DNA from: Lithospermum erythrorhizon
Lineage: Eukaryota > Streptophyta > Magnoliopsida > Boraginales > Boraginaceae
Length of the DNA: 64,000 bases
Reading direction: 5' to 3'
Assembly (NCBI GenBank): GCA_019722365.1
Contig: JADFUC010001357.1
Span: forward strand, 310,001-374,000
In this document: piece by piece, positions 22,603 to 34,720 of the stretch
Layout of the letters: every line of letters begins with the position of its first letter
How positions within the stretch are numbered: the first letter of the stretch is position 1
Program-made: the position numbers and the translations under genes
The notes under the pieces: generated by a model
What the model saw: the letters and a program-made list of their open reading frames with translations, nothing else
The model's database searches: none
Told to the model about the DNA's origin: nothing

Positions 22603-24724
22603 ATAAACTCGCTAAAGATTTTAGTGTATGGATATGGAACATGTCGATCGATCTCTTCAATAAAAAGTTAAAAACTCACGCATAAAACATTGAAATTGAA
22701 GTTCAAGTAACTTTGATACAAAACCTCAATATGAAGTGAAGCTGGAATTGGATGGTAGCATTTGGAATTATGTTTGCCCTATCGAGTCGGACAGAATCGG
22801 TGGGTTGGGTTTCAGTACTATGCTTGCTGTATACAGATCACTACTTATTCACTCTCTAAATTGATTTATTATATTATGAGCTCCAGTCTTAAAGAATACA
22901 CATGCATGACACTTCCCTTTGCATTTGTGTAGTCTCTATCTTGATCAACGCAACACATTAGACCTTGTCTGTTTGTCTCATCTCTAGGGCTATTATCACT
23001 TTTTCACTCATCTGTTATTCCTTTAGTATCTTGTTTTTCTTCCAATGGCAGTTTTGTTTTATTCTTTTTTACTTTTTTTGTACTTTCTCCGTTTTCACAG
23101 GTATACATTTGACTATTTGAGTACACTGAATCTAAGAAGTACCATATATAGAATTGAAGAGGAGTGCTTAATCATTTGACAGATCTAGTTTTAAGTTTGC
23201 TAAAAAAAATTGATGGCTTCAATAGTTCAATTATCAGTTTCTTATTCTTTTTTGTGATGACAAGTGACAACAATTCTCTGTGTCCAAATAAGGTGGTTTC
23301 AAGTTAATTTATGTTTGCTGCAAAAAACCTTTACTACTCTTATCTTCTTCTACTTCTTAAATAAACACTCTATCCTATAAAGCTTTGTAGATAGATAAGG
23401 GAATAATTAGTTTTCATTTTTTGTTTTGAATGGCTTATCCTGATAAAAACAAAGTTAAGGCATGAAAATTTGGCAATTTGAAAATGTAATATTTCATACA
23501 TCTACTTATTTTAAAGTTTAATGAAGTAAAAATATATAATTAAATGGGAGATGTCAAATTCGATATATCTTGTATGGAGTGAATTGTAAAGGAAATGATG
23601 TTCACAAAAATGTATCAAATTGCATTTTAGTGCAAATAATAGCGTCGTGCTTGATTTAGTACTTGAAGTGGCCGCGAAAAGTTGCTTGGCTTTAGTGCCG
23701 ATATGCGAGTTCCGTCTAATTCTAACAGTCAAAGCGAGGTTTTGACTTCAATTTTGGGGTAAAATTTGAATTTTTGAAAATTACAATGTCACTTTTAAGA
23801 AAATTTATTAATTACCATTTCTATTTTTAACATTTGAATTTTGAAAATTGTGGATCGGCTTTTCGAGGGCCAATTTCGGCGAAATACAAACATAATCTTG
23901 GGGTAGGGTTTATATAATTGGTTATGCATTTAATTGTAAGGAACTTGAGGTTAAGCTGAACTTAGAAATTAACATGGTATTGGCATGAATATCACTACGT
24001 TATTTAAAATAACTTAGTTGGTTTTAAGTTTTGATTAACATAGAAAATTTGTTCAAACTTGACGTTAGGTTTAAAAAATATATTTTAATTAATTTATAGA
24101 AGGTATGTTCAAGCCTCGACCGTTAAAAATAACACATATAAAACATATTGTTGAAAAATAAAAATTGAGAAGTCAATATTTTCACAGAAATTAAAATAAC
24201 TGGACCATTTTGATACAAAAAAATAATCATAAAAGGCTCAAAATTACCTTTCATTTCGTATATATTTACCTTACTCTAATCTTCATGAAGCAATTATCAA
24301 CAAAATTACCTGACATTCTTCAGTAATCTTTACTCACTTCAACAATCATGCTACACACTAGAGCTTAGTTTAAGCTTGATTACAAAATCATTGAGGACTA
24401 ATGCTACACATTGATGTACAGGGACTAGACTTGGATCCAGCTAATCAAAGACAAATTTGATGCAGACCATGTCAGAAAGAATGGGCAATTAATGTTTTGA
24501 AGCAATTTAAAGTGATCACAAACACCACATTGAAATAAAAACTAGCAAGCAAACTTGAAGCTGTACTTTAAAGATCACAAGATGAACATACTCCTACTAG
24601 TACTACAAACCAAAACTACATGTTTACATTTAAGACAATGGATCAATAAATTACAACCACCCTAATAAGTAATAACAAAGCATAAAATTCAAGAACTAAA
24701 ATTTTTATTTCTTTCCATCAATTT

Positions 24725-25807
24725 CTACTTCTTCTTCTCACCATCTTTGATGGTTTTCTCAACAACAATTTTTGTCATTTCACAATCAACTTCTTTAGCA
24801 GGCAAAGCATAATCCACTGGCATCACAGGAAGTTTCCTATACCCCAAGATGGTCCATATGAAGAATATGGAGACTGCCCCTAATGCTCCACAAACAGTAC
24901 CAAATATGAATGCACCTATAACTTTCAAAGCACAATCACTTTTCTTTGCTTTAAGAGTCAAATTTTCACTTCTTAAGTTGAAGGCCTTTGGATCCAATGG
25001 TTCAGAATGCATCCATAGAGGGGGTGTTCTTCGCTCAAAGCTCCAAGAATAAAGATTGCAAACTTGAGTGGAATTAGTTGAATTTTTATTTGATGCACTC
25101 AACCCCACTAGTACTTCATCTTCCTTCCACATATGTGAAAGCTCAATTGGACATGAAATAAATGGACTAAAAGGCTTATTTGCACCAAATTTACTCAATC
25201 TCACCTCTAGCCTCCTTGAAGATGCTTCATAATCAATCCAAGATTGCAACTTTTCTCCACTTTTGAGATCCAAATGAATAGATGAGACATTTCTTGATTT
25301 AACAGATACAAAGCTTCCAACATCAATCCCAACATGATTATCATTCATATCACCAACTTCCTTATCCTTAAATGTATCAAATTCAATAGCAAGAAACTTA
25401 TTATTTCTCTTAGCCAACAACCCAAATGACCCATCAAAATTATCCAAATCAAAACCAGCTGGAACCATCACAAAAGCTAAACCATCCCCTTTTTCTTTTG
25501 ATAAAGAAAACACAAAATGCATAGAAAAAGACACCATTTTTCTTGGATTCTCTTGAACAAGCTTAAAGGGTTTCTTAAACATAACTTTTCCAGCACTAGA
25601 AGGGCCTAAACCAGAGATTTGCAGAGACTCACCACCCTTAACATGCTTTGCATCACCATATAAAGCAAATTCTGACTCAAAATTTGAATCCTTACTGAAG
25701 TTCTTTAAGGAAAATCCCTTGTTTTTTTCTGCTTTTATGACTCCCAAGTAGAAAACACTGAGAAACATGGAAAACAATAAGTACCTCAAGGATGCCATTT
25801 TCACCAT
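24725..25807 (-). CDS. Legume-type lectin membrane protein lacking a kinase domain
   Basis: One uninterrupted frame of 360 residues. Residues 1-26 are a signal peptide. A legume lectin domain (about 30-260) follows, with the metal-site segments AIEFDTFKD and NDNHVGIDV that hold the Mn/Ca ligands Glu, Asp, Asp and His, and several N-x-S/T sites. One membrane span (293-323) comes next, then a short tail of 37 residues ending in a lysine-rich stretch. In L-type lectin receptor kinases the same extracellular layout leads to a cytosolic kinase of about 300 residues. Here the frame ends after the tail, and no kinase sequence is seen downstream on the minus strand. It is therefore a receptor-like protein or decoy type. 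The lectin would face the apoplast and bind carbohydrate or another ligand. The first Met is taken, with a second at residue 4. Confidence 0.92.
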   Translation of the reverse strand: MVKMASLRYLLFSMFLSVFYLGVIKAEKNKGFSLKNFSKDSNFESEFALYGDAKHVKGGESLQISGLGPSSAGKVMFKKPFKLVQENPRKMVSFSMHFVFSLSKEKGDGLAFVMVPAGFDLDNFDGSFGLLAKRNNKFLAIEFDTFKDKEVGDMNDNHVGIDVGSFVSVKSRNVSSIHLDLKSGEKLQSWIDYEASSRRLEVRLSKFGANKPFSPFISCPIELSHMWKEDEVLVGLSASNKNSTNSTQVCNLYSWSFERRTPPLWMHSEPLDPKAFNLRSENLTLKAKKSDCALKVIGAFIFGTVCGALGAVSIFFIWTILGYRKLPVMPVDYALPAKEVDCEMTKIVVEKTIKDGEKKK

Positions 25808-28530
25808 TCTTGAATAGAGCTAAGCAGTGCACTTTTGGTTGTTTGGATATGCTAGTTGTTTCTAAGTGAAATAACCCATGTAACTAAGTTAAACATGTAG
25901 AAAATGTGCCATAAAAATAAATTTTGTCAAAATATTATATCATAATAATAGAAAATATCAATTAAATTGAATTTAAATATAACATGTACAAGTATTGGAA
26001 TGCAAGAATGAGAGAAAAGCTAGGGAAAATATGTAATAAATTGGGTGAGTTGTGGTCTTGTGAAGTGTGGGGGGAAATTGAATGCTACTATTACTAGATT
26101 TTGAAGGTCTGTGACTTTTACTTTCTCTGAGGATTGGAATATGATACTACCACTATGAGAAAGATTCTTTTTAGGTTCTTGTCCTACTGCTTATATTGTT
26201 CAATAAGGATTATTTCATTTACTGTCCCCCCTTCACTTTATTAACTTTTCACTTCTTTTTAGTACTTGGATAGTGACTCACAACTCACAATCTTTGGAGT
26301 CATAAACCAGTTGTGCATATCTTAAACGATAATTTGTGAGTAGATTAAATCTCACTGATTTAAAGTTTAGCAGTTTAGTTACGATAATGCAAATGTGTGA
26401 TGGTCACAATGATATTACTTAAAAGGGACACTTTCTACATTAAACCGTCGAGGCATGCTTGCATGATATTTTTTTAAGTAGTAATGATATATTTATCATT
26501 GGTATGTTAGTCTTGTCCATAAATTTACAATCATTACAAAAGAAACACATACAAAACAAACACTTAATTGCCAAATACCGTCAGAAACTTTCATGTTTAC
26601 AAAAATATTGTTGTGGTATAAATCAAGTTTTCTAAATTATTTTATTAAACTTTTGGTTAAATTAAGATGAAGAATTTTATATCAAGTAACAAACATATTT
26701 TGGTATCAAATTAAGTTATTTTAAAATGTTTATTCAATTTTAAAATATACCTGTAAACTGGAAGTAGCCAAATTTTGTTACTGTGTCTTACTCATTATTT
26801 ATGAGAAGTTGTTTTCAAAAAGTGGATTAATTGATAAACTACAAAACATGGGCTGTTGGCATTTGGCAATATTAGGATGTATACAATGGCATGTTGGTAA
26901 AACTCCGAAGGGACCGACATCCACAATGAGAAATATATGTCGCCATAGATTACTTATTCCTTAAAACAAGATTTTTCCACAATGAGGAATTACAAATTTA
27001 TAGAGACCAAACTGCTTATCTGAGAAGTGATATCGATTATATGACACGTTGTCAGTATTTATTGGGTCATTTCTTGCATGTTAACTACGTATACTTCAAA
27101 AGCAATGAGAAAAAATTTACCTTGTCCATTACTGCTTTGGAAATAGGTGGGTAATGACATTTTTTTTGCTAATACATGCTTTTTGGAAAAAAGTTTTTTT
27201 TCTAAACGTTCTCAAATTCACATACTCCAACCACAAATTTAATAGGCTAAATTTCATTTGACCCTCAAACTTTTTTTAATAGAACAATTATGAAACTCAA
27301 ACCCCTGAATAGATCAATTTTATATTTATCGTCCACTATTAATATTAAAATTGAAAAAACTTAATTTTGCTTGGGTATAAAATGATATTTTCATAAATAC
27401 TAAAGCTTTGGTGCACAACAAAAACTCTCCTTCATCTTTCCCAACCCCACTCTCATTGCTCAATGTCATTACCCAATCTACCCCTTATTATACAAGAATA
27501 ACTTTTTTCAAGACATTGATAGAAGTGTCTTTGGATTTAATCTTTCCATTAATCGGTGAGGTATTCAGCGTAGACGAGGTAAAAAGTAATACCCAGCCTT
27601 AATGTGCCTTATATCTTTGTCTTGAAATAAGCTGTCTAAATCACTGAGTATGCCTTAAATTAAAATATTTTGGGTTTAGTTTCTACCTTATTATATCCAT
27701 TAACAAAAAAAAAATAACAAAAGCCCTCCCCATATTTTCCCCAACCCCAGGCCACCATCATTGCCCAATCCCACCCCCTAACTAGTTTGCTAGGGGGTAG
27801 ACCAAGACCAAATATAAAAGAAAATTATTAAAATAATACTAATTTGATCACTTCTTTAATTTTAGCATTTTGAGTAATTTTAACTGTAAATATGTGAAAC
27901 AACTGCTTGTAAAGAGGTAAACAAATATTTTCCTTTTCATTTTCTTTATTCTTAACAACCTGCATAACACTTAGAAACACTACAAAACCACCGCTACCGC
28001 CCTTCAATCCCTCCTCACTATATTCGCGACCACCGTTCTTCTTCCCCCCCGCCGCGATTCCTTCCCCTATCTTTTTATTTTTGAATTTTTTTTCAAAAAA
28101 AAAATTAGGTTCTAAAACCTTTATTCTTGATCCGATTTACATATGACTTCTTTATATGGGTAAGAAAATTGGACCAGAATCAACGTTGCACCATTTTTGT
28201 TTTTTAAAATCAAATCTCTAATAAAAAGCTGAGGGAAGAAAGAATCGCAGAAAGGGGAAAGGAAAATGGTGGTCGCAGGCATGGGAGGGGCGTTGAGGTG
28301 GTGGTGGTAGTTTTTGAAAAAGCAGTAGGTTAAAGGGAAAGAGAGAGATGAATAAGAAGAATAAATGAAAAGAAAGAGACTTTTATGAACAGTTTAATCT
28401 GCTTTATGAAATGTGCATTCATGCAAAAAAAAATTACAAGTGCTAAATTAAAGAAAGAAATGCAAAACTGAGCTGGTGCTATTTTTCCCAATTTTGTCCC
28501 CCAAATATAAGTCTTGTGCAATTATAGTTT
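25808..28530. other. Intergenic region between divergent lectin and LisH genes
   Basis: No supported gene. Two stretches near 27.42-27.47 and 27.73-27.79 kb share a C-rich phrase (CCCAACCCCA, ATTGCCCAATC or ATTACCCAATC), a loose direct repeat about 300 bases apart. The rest is AT-rich. Confidence 0.45.
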
Positions 28531-28539
28531 GGCAGCAAA

Positions 28540-28675
28540 TGGGCCCAGTTATTTATTCATAGAAGCCCACAACTCCAACCTCTATTGGGCTGTTGGGCGG
28601 GAGGGAAAAACTCCCCCCAAAAATCTACCGCTACAATTAATTTGTAATACAAAAAATATTCAAAGTATTCCCGCC
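28540..28675 (+). promoter_or_regulatory. Site II and E2F-like cluster upstream of the LisH gene
   Basis: Within 200 bases of the start codon lie four TGGGC-type site II motifs: TGGGCC at 28540, AGCCCA (inverted) at 28564, TGGGCT at 28586 and TGGGCG at 28594. Two E2F-like sites are also present: ATTCCCGCC at 28667-28675 matches the WTTSSCSS consensus, and GGCGGGAG at 28596 is a near match. TCP-bound site II elements paired with E2F sites are typical of plant genes induced in proliferating cells, such as PCNA. The motif matches are seen; the regulation is inferred. Confidence 0.6.
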
Positions 28676-28734
28676 TTTTTTCCATCGCCTATTATATATA
28701 TTGTTGTAGTATATTTTCTTACAATAAAAAGAAA

Positions 28735-31486
28735 ATGAAGACGGAGAAGCAAAATAAATGGAAGAAATCGGGGAATGTGGTGGGAAACGGGAAGGTGACT
28801 CCGGTTCAGGTAGCGTTCATCGTTGATCGCTACCTTTCCGATAATGAGTATACCCAAACCCGCTCCGTCTTCCGATCCCAAGTCTCCAATCTCCTTTCTA
28901 GATCCCCTGTTCAAGAGGTACCGTCCCAAAAACATTGTCCAATTTTCCATTCTGTTTATTAGTATGGATTATTAATTTTAAATTTATTGTGAAGGCGCCA
29001 AAGAGTTTATTGAGTTTATCAGCAATTCTGGATGAATATATTCGGCTAAAGGAGCAAAGGGTGGTAATGGAACAAGAAAGAGTACAGTTGGAGCAGGAAA
29101 GGGTACAATTTGAGCAAGAAAAGATGAGGGTTCAGAATTTGCTAAAGGGTATGCAAGATGCCATGAATGTGTACAATCAATGTCCAAATGGTTTATCACT
29201 CCCTCCTGCAGTACCCTCTGCTGGGGTTGTTGTACCTCACATGGATCTTACTGCTTCATCGAAAGCAGGTAACATTTTTATCCATTAAGTTTTGTAATAA
29301 TTAAGTTTAGAGTGGTCGAGACTCGAGTTTATATAACTAGACAGGTCTAGATGTGTTAGTGTATTAATGTTATGCGGACCATGATCTGAGTTCTATAGTA
29401 GCTCACAGTGGTGTAGCCAGGATTTTAATATTATGACTTCCTATAATACTCAATGATTTACACTTGAGAATTTTGAAAAATTAATTAAGAATGCCGAACC
29501 TTTGTGGTTGCCATAGGCCATAGCAACCATGTTGTTACCCTTATCTCCGCCTCTGCACGTGGATTGATGGATTTAGATTTGATAACAAGCTTTCAATTCC
29601 CTTCATTTATTTTATCATTGAATTTAGGTACTTTTGTTCTTCTGTGTGAAGGTAAAATTGAGGCCCCCTTGCTTTTCAATGAAACCCTCAGTCGCATTCA
29701 TTGATTTGACGTTTGATGAAACAAGCCACGACAATCTATAATATGCATCCAGAAGGATGTTTTTTCTAAGCTGAAAATGATTTGGTAGATTTAACTGTAT
29801 GCTAGAGCTTACGTTGATTTACAAAGATTGTTTTAATCTGATACCACTATTTAGTCTTATAATCTATAATCATTCTCAAGTCAATATAAGGCATATTGAG
29901 TGTAGTTCCCTGTGTGTACCTCCAAGTTTTCCATCTGACATAGCATGAAACAATTAGAAAACATGGCTTAAGAAGGATAGTTTTCACTTTCTGTATTGAA
30001 GTTGTCGATACTGAATGGTGCATCTCTATAGGTCATTATCCTGTGTATAATTCGTCGACCATGATGTCAACATCTCGCACTTGGGGCACACATTCTGATA
30101 GAGCTCAATTTTCAACTCCATCAACAATGCAGCCAACAATCTCAAAAAGGAAGGATTCAACTGAACTTGGTGCCTCTACCATTTCTAAAAGATCTCGCAA
30201 AAGCTCAAAATCAAATCAATTGCCTATTAAAAGTAAATTCCGAATGCAGCTATTTTTTCTTGTATCTGATCTCTAAACTGAACCTTTTAAAAGTTCCATG
30301 TCGTCTGTTTCTCTAATGCCTTCTTGCTTTTCTATTGATTGATTCAGGTGGTGCTGAAATACGTACCTACAATGATTCTGCCTGTCGACAATCAATAGAT
30401 CATGGAAACACATCAGATATACCATCACTTCAAGGATCTACTGTTGTTAAGTGCCTATTCAACCAATCCACTCAGTCACCTCCAACTAACCCTTGTCCTA
30501 AAACGCCTCCACTACCACCTTCCTCTCAAGCTGAAACAGCAGCATCGCCCGTGGTGATTGGCTCAAGTATCACTTCTAGTAAAGAGATGGATTCCCAACA
30601 GATCACATCGACCAATTCGACCATCATATCATCGCAGACAATACAAATAAGTCCAGTAAAACAAATATCTTACTGTTCCATTGAGAGGAATCAATCCATT
30701 TCAATATCCTCACCATCTAAGACAAGTTCAATGAGAACTGCAAAGAGGGATCATGTTAAAGGGAGGCTAAATTTTGATGCCTCGGACATGCCAACCATTT
30801 CAGATCAACCTATTTCAGATATGTACTCAACACCAGGCTCTGGGGAAGGAGACATTCTTGACTTAGAATTACCAAATTTGGATTCTTTGGGAGCTGATTT
30901 TAATCTCTCAGACCTGTTGTTTGACTTTGATCTGCACAATGATGGGTCTGATTTTTCTGGCCAAGCAACTGGGGAATCTTCACCGGATACTCATTCAGGG
31001 TAGAACCCTTGTATTTCGATTATGAATTTTGGCTCATACTCTACATTGCAAAGAAGCATTTGCATATTACTTTGATATCTAAATTAAATAATGAATAACA
31101 ATCAGGTCACCCTATACCTTTCAAGAAGTTAATTATGGAGCTAATCAGGTTGCGTCTGGCAACTCAAAGGCAGAAGATTTATTCTCAGATGAAGCTGGTA
31201 TACCAGGTAAAAGAGAGCTTGCACCATATCAACTAAGTTACAGTAACCCGTTCATCTTGCTATATGAACTAGATCTAACTTACTGGTTAATCAACAGGCC
31301 CGGGATGTGTTACAACTATCAAGTCTATGACAAAATGTGTCAAGATAATAAGTCCTGGTAAGTCTTCTGCTCACCTCCCCCCCTTTCATCTTATTCGTTT
31401 GTATCAATGTAGAGCGTGTAGATTAATCAATGCCGTTGTATTCCTTTTTTCTAGTGAAGAGATGGAGTGATGGATCAGGACAATAA
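28735..31486 (+). CDS. LisH-domain nuclear protein resembling the NPAT N terminus
   Basis: Seven exons join in frame with GT-AG borders: 28735-28917, 28995-29268, 30032-30232, 30348-30999, 31106-31206, 31298-31357, 31455-31486 (1503 nt, 500 residues). Residues about 23-54 form a LisH motif. The next segment, SLLSLSAILDEYIRLKEQ, follows the LisH as the similar SL..IL.EY segment does in animal NPAT. A Glu/Gln/Arg-rich coiled coil covers about 77-120. The middle is low-complexity and rich in Ser, Thr and Pro, with a basic patch SKRSRKSSK that may be a nuclear signal. Three S-P-x-K sites (two ISPVK and one SSPSK) match the CDK consensus, and KGRLNF (about 357-362) fits a cyclin-binding RxL motif. 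An acidic/hydrophobic segment, DLELPNLDSLGADF to LLFDFDL, resembles an activation domain. The protein ends ISPVKRW plus six residues. In animals NPAT activates histone genes at S phase under cyclin E-CDK2. A like role here is inference from motifs; I cannot name the plant gene. Confidence 0.85.
29400..29480 (+). repeat. Transposon-like fragment in intron 2 of the LisH gene
   Basis: AGTGGTGTAGCCAGGATTTT resembles the GGGGCGGAGCCAGGATTTT end phrase of common plant non-autonomous elements. A related phrase starts at 51420. Only the end can be recognised. Confidence 0.35.
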
Positions 31487-33639
31487 GCCTGAATGTGGAT
31501 ACATTGACTTGATTTTGGTGGAACAACCCAAAATCTCTGAATCTGACCGAGGAACTCTTCTTACCATTACAGACTTGTAATTCTGATTAGTTTTAGATTC
31601 CTTAAGCAGTTAGCCTTCTACTTACAGTGATCTCATTAGAGGACCAGATAGGCTAATTTTGTAACCCTTTTTCATTAGCAAAATATTTTAGTATTCAATA
31701 GGGCATGACTTAAAACTATATTGTAGATTCAAGTGGTACCCTTTTGCTGAGTAATCTTCATATAAACTACAATGACTTCATGTTTCCGATCGTCTTGCCT
31801 ATCAGACTAAAGTTCACATCTTAAATTTGCTTCTACTGATATGAAAGTGAAAGCCCGATCATGTTGTGCTAGTTGATTTTATGTTTCTAGAAAGAGGTTC
31901 CTAGCCTTGCTGCACTGATGATAACATGTGTAGTCCACTAGAGATGGTGGGCTAATGAAGATCAATGTGCATAGGTTCATAGTGAACTTCATGATTCATG
32001 AATGGGGATCTCTCCCTAGATGGATTGTGATATGTGATTGCATTGTCTGAAGACGTGCTTGCCATATTTGTGCTAATTTTGGTTGTAGTTGATCTAGCTT
32101 TCGTTATGTTTGGTATACCATACAGATAGTCACTTATTTTTGCCAAGTTAAGCCTCAGGCGGCAATTGCAATGATAATATGATACTACAAACATACTGGA
32201 ACATAATTGCTACTTGATCCTTTCAATTTGCAAGATTCTTGCTAAATTTCTCAACTTTCAAGTTTTTATGTGTTAACACACAAAATTTATTCGAATACAT
32301 TATTAATTTCATAGAGTAATTCTCTTGAAAGCTCTCTATTTTATTTTTAAAGAATATCAATTGAATTCAAATTAAGCATGATTACTGTGATTTCATGATT
32401 TGGACAAGCCTCAATCAATTCTATCCCATCTGCGCGGGCCTTGGCCATTTAATTTTTATATAGAGTAATTTAAAAATTATACTTTTCCATCCCAATTTAC
32501 TGATCACGATTCAAAAAGACTAAGGCTGAAGAATATTACTAACATACCATAAAAAGAGACTTTTATAAAAAAATATTTTAAGAATCATAAAAATAAAAGT
32601 AACTTTATCAAGTGACAAAAGTTTCCAAAGATCAACATAAAAGTCAGTATTTAAATCATATACTTATCTAAAAAGTGAACGAATTTTTTGTGATAATGAC
32701 AAGAACGAGTGATGAAGATGACAACCCGAATCTTCTGTAAACTCTCCCTCCGCATTAATCTAATTCTAAATTGGAGCCAACGAACAATCCCCCCTAGCTT
32801 ATAAAATCAAGGAATGTTTCTTCCCATTTCACATTACTAATTACTATATTGGCCCTTATTATAATATTTTCTATCGACGGAAAAATATTGCTTCCTAAGC
32901 ATTTTAAAAAAGACTCCTATAACAATTCAACAATTAATGTTTCTAAATTTTTACCTCAAAATTCTATAACAATTCAAATATACCCTGAACTAAATTAACT
33001 ATATGATATATCAGTTTAAATTCCAATCGCTAATTCCACCCATACCGACTAAAATAGCATAAAAGCGTAACGCTCTGTAATTATTCTCTTTCCACATGTT
33101 AAGTCTCGATTATGTGAATAAGAAGTCGGGAAAAGCCTTTAACCCCACTTCGTCACTTGGCTGCAGGTAATGTAGGATAAGTTTATGCCTCAAACTCTAA
33201 TATTCTAATATTCTTTTGGGCTGAAAGCAGCTTTCAAATTAATATCTCTCAGTTCTTTGGGCAGTGCTGCACCCTTACTATAAAGTTCCACTTTGCATTT
33301 AAAAACTTGCAGATCACCTCCCAATCTCGTTTTCGGTAATTCCTCTTTTCTCCCTTTAAGAGAAAGAAGAGCGTGAAAAATCATTTCGTGATTTTTCTAC
33401 CCAACCTTGTCTACAGTTTAACATTTTAAAGCACTCTGCACGCTCACGTAGGGGTTCGTTTTATACGCCACAAGGGACCATTCTGCAGGCACCCACGCTG
33501 ATCGCTCGCAGCCTTCTTATATATATTCCGACGCAAATCCCCTCAAGAAGCGTGACACACTTCAGATATTATTGCTTTTTATACTATTCGTAATCCCTGC
33601 TTTCTGGCTTATCGTAATTGCTATTTTTAATTCTTAAAC
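31487..33639. other. Intergenic region, LisH gene 3' flank and beyond
   Basis: The 3' flank of the LisH gene is followed by AT-rich sequence. A segment at about 33.04-33.56 kb is less AT-rich and has a sharp composition change. It could be a non-coding transcript or a degraded element. I found no tRNA, snRNA promoter element or known microRNA in it. Confidence 0.4.
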
Positions 33640-34310
33640 CCAACATAAAGAATATATATCTAATATTACGTGATATTTTATATTACATTTCATCAATTAA
33701 AATAAAAGTGTTAAGTTACATATCTAATATTCTCCATCCCCTTGGGATTTAATGCTTAATTAATTTTTCACATATTAAATATTATTAAATTCAAATATTT
33801 TGCTTTTGTTGTATAATATTTGGTGAAAATAACAACAATAATATGTTTAATATACTTTATATTTGACATTAAATTTTATTCAAATCAAAATTGCTTTTTA
33901 TCGATGAAGCATAAAATTTTATTAATTCAAGCGCACTTAAATCAAGTACGACAATCATTTAGCATGGGCTTGTTAATAGATTTGATGTTTTATTTCGTAA
34001 ATTTAATTTTTTTTATTTAAAATATATATAACATGTTAGTTTTACAAGCATCTATTTATAAACTATGTATTTAATAATTTAATTGTGATTGAATTCAATA
34101 TATGAAAGGAAATTTAAAAAATTCAATCTTCACTGCTTAATATCGAATAAGAATAAGAAACTAAATAAGCAGATATCATTACAATAATACTTTTATTAGT
34201 TTTCACTCTATATGAAAATGTAATTCATCGATATTATGGTCTAAAAAATATATGCATGAATACGTATATTATAGTATATAATCCACTTTATCGATGAACA
34301 TCGATGTACA
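33640..34310 (+). repeat. Dispersed repeat R1, copy B
   Basis: Direct-orientation counterpart of 181-850. The inner Stowaway-like ends seen in copy A are still visible here as ATTCTCCATCCCC (about 33729) but the right end has lost its GGAGGGAG. Confidence 0.8.
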
Positions 34311-34394
34311 AATCGGCACCTCATCTTTTATTCGAACGACTCTTATAACCTTTTATATTATGTTTATTTATGTTTGAATATTTTAAAAATTTAT

Positions 34395-34720
34395 CAAGTA
34401 ATTAATCACATATATACTATTTGAAGTTTAACTTTTTATTAAAAAAATTATTTTGCACAATATAAAAGTTTTTAAAAAAGGTATGTCATTTTTATTTCAT
34501 TGATTTTTTAATATAATTCATTTTGCAGATTTACATTCAATGCTTATTATCTAATGCTACATTGCTTATGGCTAAAATTAAGAGACCATTAAAAAAGCTC
34601 GACATTATTCAATTTTACGCAAATATTATCAAATTAATCATCAATTGAAATATGTTAAAATTAACATATAAAATAAATGGAATAGCAAAAATTATGAATA
34701 ATTTATACTAGTAATCACAT
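34395..34720 (+). repeat. Dispersed repeat R2, copy A
   Basis: Aligns in the same orientation with 39385-39665. Shared blocks include AATCACATATATACTATT, TCAATATAATTCATT or TTAATATAATTCATT, GCAAATATTAT, AATCATCAATT, ATACGTTAAAA or ATATGTTAAAA, and AATAATTTATACTA. Non-coding. Confidence 0.75.

Larger units (their letters stand above)
20518..24700. other. Intergenic region between SOUL and lectin genes
   Basis: About 4.2 kb without a supported gene. It contains SINE-like insertions (near 21.52 kb and at 22.42-22.60 kb). A segment near 23.56-23.77 kb reads like the non-coding repeat phrases seen near 50.9 kb (CAAATTGCATTTTAGTGCAA, TTAGTACTTGAAGT). Short open frames on both strands show no family features. 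Confidence 0.5.

Noticed and set aside
33040..33560. Possible microRNA or snRNA locus
   Set aside because: No known mature microRNA sequence, no snRNA upstream element and no clear hairpin could be recognised by eye.
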